Shown: positions 22,195-29,844 of the stretch, in pieces
How positions within the stretch are numbered: position 1 is the stretch's first letter
Layout of the letters: every line of letters begins with the position of its first letter
Origin: a virus
Virus record (IMG/VR): IMGVR_UViG_3300006924_000096
Coordinates: 1 to 30,923 of that record
Strand: one strand, 5' to 3'
DNA: 30,923 bases
Position numbers and translations under genes: made by a program
The notes under the pieces: generated by a model
What the model was told of the DNA's origin: nothing
Seen by the model: the letters and a program-made list of their open reading frames with translations, nothing else
Database searches by the model: none

Positions 22195-22850
22195 AACTAA
22201 GTCATAGCTATTCTTCTATAAAGATGTATGAGAACTGCCCTAAAAGGTATGAGTACCAAAGGGTTACTAAAGAGGTTGTTGACACAGGCAGTGAGGCAAC
22301 TAAATTTGGTGAGAGAGTACATGCTGATTTAGAAAATAGACTACTTCATTCTACCCCGCTACCTCAAGAGTCAAGCAAACATGAACAGGTTTGTGAAACC
22401 TTACAACAACTCACTCAGCACGCAACACTTCTTGCAGAACAACAACTATGCCTTAATGAAAATCTTACACCAACAGGTTGGTGGAGTAAGGACGCATGGC
22501 TACGCTCTATCTTAGATGTCTTAATCATTAGGGGGGATACAGCTATAGTAATAGATTGGAAAACAGGCAAACGTAGACCCGATTTCATGCAACTACAACT
22601 GTTTGCACTGCAAGTATTCAAACACTATCCTAATATTAAAAAGGTTAAGTCTACTTTTGTATGGCTAAAAGAAAGCAAGACTGATACCGAAACCTATACA
22701 TCTGATAACACAAACTTAATGTGGGCTGACTTGTTGGCTCGTATAGAAAGAATCAATCAATCGTATAAGACAGGTAACTTCCCAGCTAAACCTAGTGGCT
22801 TATGCCCATGGTGTCCAGCTAAAAATATATGTGAGTTTGCAAACATATAA
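22191..22850 (+). CDS. PD-(D/E)XK nuclease, Cas4/RecB-like with Fe-S cysteines
   Basis: The product is 219 aa. It has the N-terminal SYSSIKMYENCPKRYEYQ signature (C16), GERVHADLE (H44), the nuclease core ILDVLII (D109) and IDWKTGK (D122, K124), then a Gln motif (MQLQLF). The C-terminal LCPWCPAKNICEF gives Cys 205, 208 and 214, which with C16 fit the four-Cys [4Fe-4S] site of Cas4/AddB/Dna2 enzymes. Cas4-like phage proteins act in recombination or end processing. There are no CRISPR repeats nearby, so a defence role is not suggested. It is coupled to the preceding gene by ATGA. Confidence 0.88.
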   Translation: MKLSHSYSSIKMYENCPKRYEYQRVTKEVVDTGSEATKFGERVHADLENRLLHSTPLPQESSKHEQVCETLQQLTQHATLLAEQQLCLNENLTPTGWWSKDAWLRSILDVLIIRGDTAIVIDWKTGKRRPDFMQLQLFALQVFKHYPNIKKVKSTFVWLKESKTDTETYTSDNTNLMWADLLARIERINQSYKTGNFPAKPSGLCPWCPAKNICEFANI

Positions 22851-22853
22851 TAC

Positions 22854-22881
22854 TTGACACTATTGTATGCTTAAGTATACT
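22854..22881 (+). promoter_or_regulatory. sigma70-like promoter candidate before VRR-NUC gene
   Basis: A perfect TTGACA (22854-22859) is followed after 16 bases by TATACT (22876-22881, 5 of 6). It overlaps the first codons of the VRR-NUC frame beginning at 22867. If used, transcription would begin near 22888, where a second in-frame ATG is located. It is the best host-type promoter match noticed in this window. Confidence 0.5.
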
Positions 22882-23196
22882 TATGATATGGTTACAACAC
22901 CTGAAGGAAAGATTAAAGTTAAACTTGACAAGATGTTAAAGTCTTATGGTAAACAGGTATGGTACTACAACCCACAAGCTGGGGCATTTGGTAGAGCTGG
23001 TATACCTGACAAGATACTCTGTGTAAATGGACATTTCATAGGAGTAGAGTGTAAGGCGGACAGGACTAAGAAACCCACCGCCTTGCAACTTCAGTGTATG
23101 GGACAAATAGAACTAGCTAAAGGAGTTTGTTTTGTTGTCTATGATAATGAGACGATAGAACACCTAAGGTTATATATAGAAAGATTAATTAAATGA
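22867..23196 (+). CDS. VRR-NUC domain nuclease
   Basis: The product is 109 aa. The compact VRR-NUC core is GRAGIPDKIL (D48), GVECKADR (E61, K63) and Q74; these are the PD-(D/E)XK acids. The first Met may be 22867, or the internal ATG at 22888 (MVTTPEGKI), where family members usually begin (MxxPEGK-type). Neither has a good Shine-Dalgarno. VRR-NUC proteins in phages often sit next to helicases and may resolve branched DNA. Here it is followed by an SNF2-type helicase with ATGA overlap, a common pair. Confidence 0.88.
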   Translation: MLKYTYDMVTTPEGKIKVKLDKMLKSYGKQVWYYNPQAGAFGRAGIPDKILCVNGHFIGVECKADRTKKPTALQLQCMGQIELAKGVCFVVYDNETIEHLRLYIERLIK

Positions 23197-24746
23197 TAGT
23201 AATAGAGAAAGCAAAAGCAATAGCATTAAACCTAAACAACCCTAACAGAGTGTTAGAGTCTATTCCAGAATCACGCAAGTTAATGTTCAACAACCAACAA
23301 CTTGTTGTCACACCACATACCATCACGGCTTCCCGTGGCTTACGACAATTAGGATTTAAAGTACCCTCACCCATACTGCATTATTACGATTGGTGCGGAG
23401 AGTTTACACCCTACGAACATCAGAAGATGACATCAGCTTTTCTTACCATGCACAACAAGGCGTTGGTGCTTAATGAAATAGGTACTGGTAAAACACAGTC
23501 AGCTCTGTGGGCATGTGATTATCTTATGTCAGTAGGTGCTATTAAAAAGGTTTTGATAATATCTCCATTGTCTACACTTGAAAGAGTGTGGGGTGATAGT
23601 ATTTTTATGGGGTTTCCACACAGACAGGCTGTTACTTTACATGGTACAAGTAGCAGAAGGTTAAAGTTATTAAAGACTAATGCTGATTTCTTTATTATTA
23701 ATCATGACGGATTCTCTATTATATCAGAAGAGATTAAAGGTATGTTTGATTTAATAATAATTGACGAGGCTGCTGTCTTACGTAACCCATCTACCAACAG
23801 GTTTAGAGTAGTAAGAAAGTATCTTAAGAAATATCCTAGCACTAGGCTATGGATGATGACTGGTACACCTACACCTAATGACCCAACAGACGCATGGGCA
23901 TTGGCTCAGTTAGTAGAAAGTCCTTACGTTAATAAAACTTATACAGGATTTAGAGAGTCAGTCATGATGAAGATAGGGCAGTGGAAATGGTTGCCACGTC
24001 CTGAGTCTATAAATATTGTTAAGCATGTGCTCTATCCAGCTGTGCGATACAGCAGAGATGAGTGTCTTGACCTACCTGATACTGTTTTTCAGACTAGAAA
24101 AGTAGCTCTTACTAAAGAACAGAAAGACCACCACGATAAAATGCTTAAGAATTATGTAACAGAACTAGCAAAAGAAGGCACGATAACAGCTGTCAATGAG
24201 GCAGTTAAGCTACAAAAACTTGTACAGATTAGCTGTGGTGTTGTGTACGGAGACGACAGCCAGCATATAGAATTAGACTGCTCACCTAGAGTTAACTTAG
24301 TTAAAGAAGTTATAGAAGAAGTAGGTGGTAAAGTAATAGTATTTGTCCCACTGACAGGGACATTAAAGATGTTAGAGAGGATACTCTCAAAGCAATGGAG
24401 TGTTGGTGTAGTTAATGGTGAAGTATCAGCGACAAAAAGAAACGAGATATTCTATAACTTTCAACACACAAAAGACCCACATGTCTTAGTAGCACACCCT
24501 GCAACTATGGCTCATGGTCTGACACTAACTTCTGCTAGCACTATCATATGGTACGGACCAGTGACAAGCAACGAGCAATACGTTCAGGCTAATGGAAGAA
24601 TAGAAAGGATAGGTAAAAAGCATGTGTCAAACATTATACATATAGAGGCTACCGAGCTTGAACATAAAATGTTTGAACGGCTAAAGAACAAACAAAAACT
24701 ACAAGGTCTACTACTAGACCTTATTAAGGAGGGAACAAACGAATGA
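23193..24746 (+). CDS. SNF2/DEAD-like superfamily 2 helicase
   Basis: The product is 517 aa. It has a Q-like motif YEHQK (74-78), Walker A NEIGTGKT (94-101), IIISPLS motif Ia (near 122-127), Walker B IIIDEAA (188-194), motif III MTGTPTPN (222-229) and the C-terminal motif VI-like QANGRIERIGKK (about 465). These are SF2 SNF2-type signatures. It is probably a DNA translocase used in replication, recombination or fork remodelling. It is coupled to VRR-NUC (ATGA) and to the next gene (ATGA). Confidence 0.9.
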   Translation: MIVIEKAKAIALNLNNPNRVLESIPESRKLMFNNQQLVVTPHTITASRGLRQLGFKVPSPILHYYDWCGEFTPYEHQKMTSAFLTMHNKALVLNEIGTGKTQSALWACDYLMSVGAIKKVLIISPLSTLERVWGDSIFMGFPHRQAVTLHGTSSRRLKLLKTNADFFIINHDGFSIISEEIKGMFDLIIIDEAAVLRNPSTNRFRVVRKYLKKYPSTRLWMMTGTPTPNDPTDAWALAQLVESPYVNKTYTGFRESVMMKIGQWKWLPRPESINIVKHVLYPAVRYSRDECLDLPDTVFQTRKVALTKEQKDHHDKMLKNYVTELAKEGTITAVNEAVKLQKLVQISCGVVYGDDSQHIELDCSPRVNLVKEVIEEVGGKVIVFVPLTGTLKMLERILSKQWSVGVVNGEVSATKRNEIFYNFQHTKDPHVLVAHPATMAHGLTLTSASTIIWYGPVTSNEQYVQANGRIERIGKKHVSNIIHIEATELEHKMFERLKNKQKLQGLLLDLIKEGTNE

Positions 24747-25156
24747 CTATAAAGATAGTAACTGTGGATAAAGTTATAGCTAAATACATAGACTGTAGGA
24801 AAACTAAAGACGCTATTGAATCAGAGGCTAAGGCAAAGGTCAGTGATATCAAAGAGCAGATGGCTAAACTAGAGGCATGGTTAAAAGAAAAGGCAGACCA
24901 AGATGGTGTTGATTCTTTTAAAACATCTAATGGTACAGCATTCCTAACAACTACTGACTTTGCAAGAGTAGAAGATTGGGACTCAACATTAGAATTTATA
25001 AAAGACAATGAGGCATATGATTTGCTTGAGAAACGTGTGAGTAAAACAGCAGTACGTGGATACATTGAGGCTAATAAATCTGTACCATCAGGTATAAACT
25101 ACGGCACACGTATAGATGTGAATGTTAGAAAACCATCTGTGAGGGCAGAAGACTAA
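24743..25156 (+). CDS. conserved phage protein of unknown function
   Basis: The product is 137 aa. A coiled-coil N-terminal half (AIESEAKAKVSDIKEQMAKL) is followed by a compact part with SFKTSNGTAFLTTTDFARVE and the ending RGYIEANKSVPSGINYG, then RIDVNVRKP. This layout is one I recognise in many phage replication operons; its activity is unproven. ATGA overlap with the helicase and a start directly after its stop for the next gene indicate co-translation. DNA end- or filament-related roles are speculation. Confidence 0.78.
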   Translation: MTIKIVTVDKVIAKYIDCRKTKDAIESEAKAKVSDIKEQMAKLEAWLKEKADQDGVDSFKTSNGTAFLTTTDFARVEDWDSTLEFIKDNEAYDLLEKRVSKTAVRGYIEANKSVPSGINYGTRIDVNVRKPSVRAED

Positions 25157-25840
25157 ATGATTAGCTCAAGACTATCAATCAGAGATTCTAGGTTTCATGT
25201 TGTGTCTCAGGATAAAATAGAAACACTTAATGAAACAAGTTTAGATGTAATAATCGTAGGGGCTAACCCTGCATTGGCTAAACAATATTATGAGGGAGAG
25301 TTTTCTCCTGATAGAGAATCGTATACACCTGATTGCTATTCACTAGACGGTGTAACACCTAGTGTAGAGAGTGCCTCACTTCAGTCTGATGTGTGTGCAC
25401 TATGCCCACAAAATTCATGGGGCTCAAGAGTTACACCACAAGGGCACAAAGTAAAAGCATGCTCTGATATTAAGAGACTTGCTATTATCTTTGCGGATAA
25501 ACCTTACGAAGAAATTTACCTACTGCAAGTAACTCCTTCATCACTGAAGAGTTTGAATGCATATCAAAAGACATTATCTATGAGAGGTATTGCACCTGAG
25601 ATTAGTAAAACTACATTGTGTTTTGATACAGGAGTAGACTTCCCTAAACTTGAGTTTAAGTTTGGTGGTCTTGTTCCAACAGATGTTCAAGCTCATGTCG
25701 ATACGGTTATTGGAACCGAAATTGTACAGATGGTGACAGGACAACTTGCTGTGGCAAATAAACCAAAGACTATTTTAGCAGAGGATTATGGATTCACTAA
25801 AGAAATAGGCTTTACAATTAACAATAAGTCGGAGGAATAA
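25157..25840 (+). CDS. conserved phage protein with Cys cluster
   Basis: The product is 227 aa. The middle has SDVCALCPQNSWGSRV (two Cys, C-x2-C) and KACSDIKRLAIIF, giving a possible metal site with nearby Cys. Flanking strands (LDVIIVGANPALAK) and LPKLEFKFGGL-type text (KLEFKFGGL) suggest an alpha/beta or OB-like core. It lies directly before the ssDNA-binding protein and is recurrent in that place in other phages. It may bind ssDNA or partner the recombination proteins; function is unknown. Confidence 0.72.
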   Translation: MISSRLSIRDSRFHVVSQDKIETLNETSLDVIIVGANPALAKQYYEGEFSPDRESYTPDCYSLDGVTPSVESASLQSDVCALCPQNSWGSRVTPQGHKVKACSDIKRLAIIFADKPYEEIYLLQVTPSSLKSLNAYQKTLSMRGIAPEISKTTLCFDTGVDFPKLEFKFGGLVPTDVQAHVDTVIGTEIVQMVTGQLAVANKPKTILAEDYGFTKEIGFTINNKSEE

Positions 25841-25842
25841 CA

Positions 25843-26586
25843 ATGACTACAAAAGTAACAACACCGAAAGGTGTAGCTAACTATCCTCACATCAGTAAGC
25901 CTGATGAAGGTAGAGAGTATTCTGATGGTAAGTATAAAGTTAATCTAGCTTTATCCCCTGAAGACGCTAAACCTATAGTAGAGCAAATCAATGCTGTATT
26001 ACTTGAGGGTATCAAAGCTGTAAAAGGTAAAGAGCCAAACAAAAAAATCAAACAGGCACCACTACCTTATGCAAATGAGACAGTAAAAGATGATGATGGT
26101 AACTCAGTAGAGACAGGCAACGTCATTATAAAATTTAAATCTAAGTATAAACCTCAAGTGTTTGACTGTGATAACAATGAGATATTTGAGCACAACATAT
26201 GGGGTGGCTCAGTAATTAAAGTAGGTGGTGAACTTGCATTCTATAGCTCTGCTATAGGTTGTGGTGTAACCATAAGACTTAAAGCTGTTCAACTTATCGA
26301 GTACGTACAAGGTGGAAGTGGGGCTGATAGCTTTGGCTTTGGAAAAGAAGATGGCTTTACTGCTGAATCCGATGAGACTGCAAACACACAGGAAGAGGTT
26401 GACATAAGTGTTAACGTCCCCGCTTCTGCAGCAGAAGTTGCACCTGCACCTGTTAAACCTAAAGCTAAAGCTAAACCTAAAGCTAAACCAGTTCCTGTTG
26501 AAGAGCCTGCACCAGTTGCAGTAGCTACAGAGAGCAGTAGTCTAGCAGATGAGATAGCTAATTTAATAGGAGAGACTGATGACTAA
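25843..26586 (+). CDS. DUF2815-like ssDNA-binding protein
   Basis: The product is 247 aa. The N-terminal part (TPKGVANYPHISKPDEGREY) and the core (GKYKVNLALSP...GSVIKVGGELAFYSS) with VRLKAVQL-type strands (IRLKAVQLIEYV) fit the DUF2815 T7 gp2.5-like OB-fold family. A Lys/Ala/Pro linker (VKPKAKAKPKAKPVPVEE) follows, and the acidic end LADEIANLIGETDD resembles SSB tails that bind partner proteins. GGAGG precedes it. It likely coats single-stranded DNA for polymerase and helicase. Its end overlaps the HTH gene by 8 bases. Confidence 0.85.
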   Translation: MTTKVTTPKGVANYPHISKPDEGREYSDGKYKVNLALSPEDAKPIVEQINAVLLEGIKAVKGKEPNKKIKQAPLPYANETVKDDDGNSVETGNVIIKFKSKYKPQVFDCDNNEIFEHNIWGGSVIKVGGELAFYSSAIGCGVTIRLKAVQLIEYVQGGSGADSFGFGKEDGFTAESDETANTQEEVDISVNVPASAAEVAPAPVKPKAKAKPKAKPVPVEEPAPVAVATESSSLADEIANLIGETDD

Positions 26587-26863
26587 CAGAGCTCCACTAG
26601 ACTTTAAAAAAGTTGAAGCTCTGAGACGGCACATGCTACTTACAACAAGTAATATGTCCGAGTTATTAAGTGTATCCCGCATGACATACTACGGATGGAT
26701 TAAAGGAAAACCTGTCCGTAGGAAAAATCATGATAGAGTTATTAGCACTCTAAGAATCTTACTGAAAGCTATGGAGAATGGATGGCCTCAGCCTAACATT
26801 ATTGCATTGGAACAGAAGGATAGATTCAAAGAGCTCCTTGAGCTTTTAAATAAAAAGGAATAG
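26579..26863 (+). CDS. small HTH protein
   Basis: The product is 94 aa. An XRE/Cro-like helix-turn-helix is visible: LRRHMLLTTSNMSELLSVSR, then MTYYGWIKGKPVRRKNHDR, in the A..L.VSR.TY..W.KG form. The C-terminal half is a long amphipathic helix (ILLKAMENGWPQPN, then RFKELLELLNKKE). It may regulate phage genes or act in replication initiation. The start ATG overlaps the SSB gene by 8 bases. The phage has no visible integrase, so a lysogeny repressor is not clearly indicated. Confidence 0.8.
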   Translation: MTNRAPLDFKKVEALRRHMLLTTSNMSELLSVSRMTYYGWIKGKPVRRKNHDRVISTLRILLKAMENGWPQPNIIALEQKDRFKELLELLNKKE

Positions 26864-26925
26864 TATAAATAGAGGTGGCTGGTTTGACACTCCCAATCAG
26901 TCGCCGCATAAAGAAAGGTAATCAA

Positions 26926-29787
26926 ATGAATATGTTGGAATTTTTCCAGCAAGTTTTACCGACAGAAGGATTTTACGTAACCACAGTTATTAATACTGAT
27001 GGTAGGAAACAAGGATTTTTTAAATCGGTAGACGAGCTGGCGACGGTGTGTGAAAGATTGGATAAAACCAATAACAACACCTATTTTGCTATCTCTGCAT
27101 TCAAGCAGAAGGGCAACAGGAAACAGGATAACGTACGAGCTACTAAAGTTATAGCTATAGACGTAGACTGTGGACCTACTAAACCATACCCATCTTGGAA
27201 AGAAGGGCTATCAGCACTAGGTAAATTTGTAGCTGAGATGGGCTTACCTAAGCCTATGATTATACACTCAGGTAATGGACTGCATGTGTACTGGATACTA
27301 GAGAAAGAACTAGCACCTGAAGATTGGAGACCCCTAGCCGAGGCTATGAAACAAGCGGCTATAGATAAAGAATTTAAAATTGACGCAGGACTTACAGCGA
27401 ATAGTGCACTAGTACTAAGACCTATAGGTACACACAATCCAAAGAACGGTAACGAAGTCAAACTACTAGTACCATCTAAACCTATTGACAACATGGTGAT
27501 ACAAGAACGTCTGTCTTATTACTACCGTAGAGCTGCAGATGCAGATACTAGCTCATCACAAGACAACTCGTTGTTGTCTAATTTAGTTAGCAATCAAGAG
27601 TATCAACCAGCTGTTGGCTCTATTGTTGCTACTAAATGTAAGCAGATAGAATGGGCTATAGCTAATCAAGACCAAGTAGATGAGCCGTTATGGTACGGTA
27701 TGATAGGAGTAGCCGCATTCTGTACTGACCCTGAGAACACAGCAATACAGTGGTCTAAAGGACACAGTAGATACAATAAAGAAGCTACTATAAATAAACT
27801 TGTACAGTGGAGAGAGTCTGCTTCAGGTCCAGCTACATGCTCTAAGTTTGAAACAGATAGACCCAACGGCTGTAAGGGTTGTAAGTACAAGGGTAAGATA
27901 GGCTCACCAGCTAGACTAGGTGTGCAATATCAAGAAGCTCCTGTAGTTAAAGAAGCTCCTGATACATTGGCTAACTCAGTACCTATGCCTAAACCATTTA
28001 AAAGAACTAAAGAAGGTATAAAGCTAACTCTAGATGATACAGATATAGATGTATGTAAGTTTGATATATACCCTGTAGCGTATGGCTTTGATGAATCATT
28101 AGGATATGAGACAGTAAGGTATCATTGGAACAGACCTCATATGGGGTGGCAAGAACTTGTACTAAGGCAAGCTTACCTTACTGATGGTAATCGTGAATTT
28201 CCTAGTGCTATAGCAGACCAAGGCATAGTACTTTACAATAAGAAACAAACGGAGTATTTTCAACTTATGTTAAGAACTTACATGGATGAATTGAGACAGA
28301 TTCGTACAATGACTAACCTGTATTCTACTATGGGTTGGAAGGAACATAACAAATCATTTATCTTAGGCAACACTATACTCAGACGTAAAGATGATGGGGA
28401 AGTTACAGAGGAGAAGATTAATCTAGCTTCGGTTGTATCTAAGAGTAGTACAGATATGTTTAGTACCAAAGGCTCATTACAACAGTGGGTTAATCTTACA
28501 TCTGTAATGGAGAAAGCTAACTTAAAATCTCATATGTTTGTACTAGGTGTAGGATTCTCAGCACCACTATATAATTTTACAGGACTAAAAGGATTAACAG
28601 TATCACTATACGGACCAACAGGTGGTGGTAAAACATTGTCTCAATACTGGGCACAGTCTATATATGGTAATCCTGATAAGCTACACTTCGCAGCCAAGTA
28701 CACACAGAACAGTTTGTTCTCACGTCTTGGTACATACGCTAACCTGCCGCTAACCATAGATGAAGTAACTATGATGAACGATAAAGAAGTCGGAGACTTC
28801 TGCTACTGGGTATCACAAGGGCGTGATAAAGCTAGACTTAATAGAAACTCAGAAGAACGTGACGCTAAGACATGGGCTACACCAGTTATAGTATCCACCA
28901 ACAAGTCCTTACAAAGTAAACTAATTGCTTCTGGTTTAGATACAGACGCACAGATGGCTAGGTTGTTAGAGGTAACAGTCCCTTCATCACCTGTGTTTAC
29001 TAGAGATACTAACGTAGGTAAAAAGATTTACGACGCAATCCATTCTAACTATGGTGAAGCTGGCAAAGTATTTGTTAGGAAGTTACTTGAGATGGGAGAA
29101 GAAGGAATCCAATCTGCTATAGCAGAAGCTACAGCTAACTTCCATAAGAAGTACAAAGCTAAGTTTAGTGGGGAAGAAAGATACTGGGAGCAATCTATTA
29201 TACTTGCTGACCTATCTATGAGCCTAGCTAAAGAGTGGGGTCTAATAAACTTTGAGTATGAACAATCTACTGAATGGGTACTAGCACAGATAGGTGCGAT
29301 ACGCAGGTCAGTACAAGAGAATCAAGTAGACGCATTTGATTTAGTTGCAGAGTACATGGCTGATTCAGCTGATACATCTGTTACTGTCATGCATACCATA
29401 GGTCAGAAGTCATTACCTGATTTCTCTAGAATACCAAGAGGAGATATAAGAATAAGATTAGATGTGTATCGTAAGTCTGCGATAGAATCATTTGATAAAG
29501 GTACCATGATGGTAGACCGAACTCACTTTAGGAAGTGGTTGTCTGTACGTGGTGCTGACTATAAGACATTCAAACAAGAACTTGTTGATGAGAATGTGAT
29601 TGCTACTCCTAGGTCAGAGAAAGCTTCACTAGGTAAAGATACTCCAGTCAAACTAGCACAGACATATGTCATTGGATTTAATCTTACTCACCCTAGATTT
29701 CAAAGCCTACTAGAAAATGCTGATGTAGAAGCTGATGACCTATCATATGGACAATTACAGGTTATTGACAAAAAAGAAGACTCCTGA
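26926..29787 (+). CDS. bifunctional primase-helicase (AEP-like primase plus DUF927/helicase)
   Basis: The preferred start is ATG 26926 because AGAAAGG (26912-26918) is well spaced; GTG at 26875 would add 17 residues. The product is 953 aa. The N-terminal primase part has AIDVD (D79, D81), SGNGLHVYW (S115, H120, W123) and RPIGTHN (R165, N171). A central CKGCKYKG cluster follows. The helicase part has Walker A GPTGGGKT (563-570) and LTIDE (D612, E613), consistent with DUF927-type ATPases. It probably unwinds and primes DNA at the fork. It is the last gene of the plus block. Confidence 0.9.
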   Translation: MNMLEFFQQVLPTEGFYVTTVINTDGRKQGFFKSVDELATVCERLDKTNNNTYFAISAFKQKGNRKQDNVRATKVIAIDVDCGPTKPYPSWKEGLSALGKFVAEMGLPKPMIIHSGNGLHVYWILEKELAPEDWRPLAEAMKQAAIDKEFKIDAGLTANSALVLRPIGTHNPKNGNEVKLLVPSKPIDNMVIQERLSYYYRRAADADTSSSQDNSLLSNLVSNQEYQPAVGSIVATKCKQIEWAIANQDQVDEPLWYGMIGVAAFCTDPENTAIQWSKGHSRYNKEATINKLVQWRESASGPATCSKFETDRPNGCKGCKYKGKIGSPARLGVQYQEAPVVKEAPDTLANSVPMPKPFKRTKEGIKLTLDDTDIDVCKFDIYPVAYGFDESLGYETVRYHWNRPHMGWQELVLRQAYLTDGNREFPSAIADQGIVLYNKKQTEYFQLMLRTYMDELRQIRTMTNLYSTMGWKEHNKSFILGNTILRRKDDGEVTEEKINLASVVSKSSTDMFSTKGSLQQWVNLTSVMEKANLKSHMFVLGVGFSAPLYNFTGLKGLTVSLYGPTGGGKTLSQYWAQSIYGNPDKLHFAAKYTQNSLFSRLGTYANLPLTIDEVTMMNDKEVGDFCYWVSQGRDKARLNRNSEERDAKTWATPVIVSTNKSLQSKLIASGLDTDAQMARLLEVTVPSSPVFTRDTNVGKKIYDAIHSNYGEAGKVFVRKLLEMGEEGIQSAIAEATANFHKKYKAKFSGEERYWEQSIILADLSMSLAKEWGLINFEYEQSTEWVLAQIGAIRRSVQENQVDAFDLVAEYMADSADTSVTVMHTIGQKSLPDFSRIPRGDIRIRLDVYRKSAIESFDKGTMMVDRTHFRKWLSVRGADYKTFKQELVDENVIATPRSEKASLGKDTPVKLAQTYVIGFNLTHPRFQSLLENADVEADDLSYGQLQVIDKKEDS

Positions 29788-29816
29788 GAGCCTCGTAATC
29801 GCTTTAAATAGACACG

Positions 29817-29837
29817 GGGGGTACCCTAGGTACCCCC
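29817..29837. terminator. bidirectional terminator between convergent genes
   Basis: A perfect 9-bp inverted repeat (29817-29825 with 29829-29837; GGGGGTACC/GGTACCCCC) has a 3-nt loop. It lies 30 bases after the primase-helicase stop and 8 bases before the minus-strand gene's stop. Symmetry suits both directions. Both flanks are only moderately T-rich. Confidence 0.75.
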
Positions 29838-29844
29838 TAAAACT

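Noticed and set aside
22191-22850. CRISPR adaptation module suggested by the Cas4-like protein
   Set aside because: There is no Cas1/Cas2 nearby and no repeat-spacer array anywhere in the window. Cas4-like nucleases are common in phages without CRISPR.
26884-26912. TTGACA (26884-26889) with CATAAA after 17 bases before the primase-helicase
   Set aside because: The -10 matches only 4 of 6, and a start site here would leave no leader containing the Shine-Dalgarno at 26912-26918.
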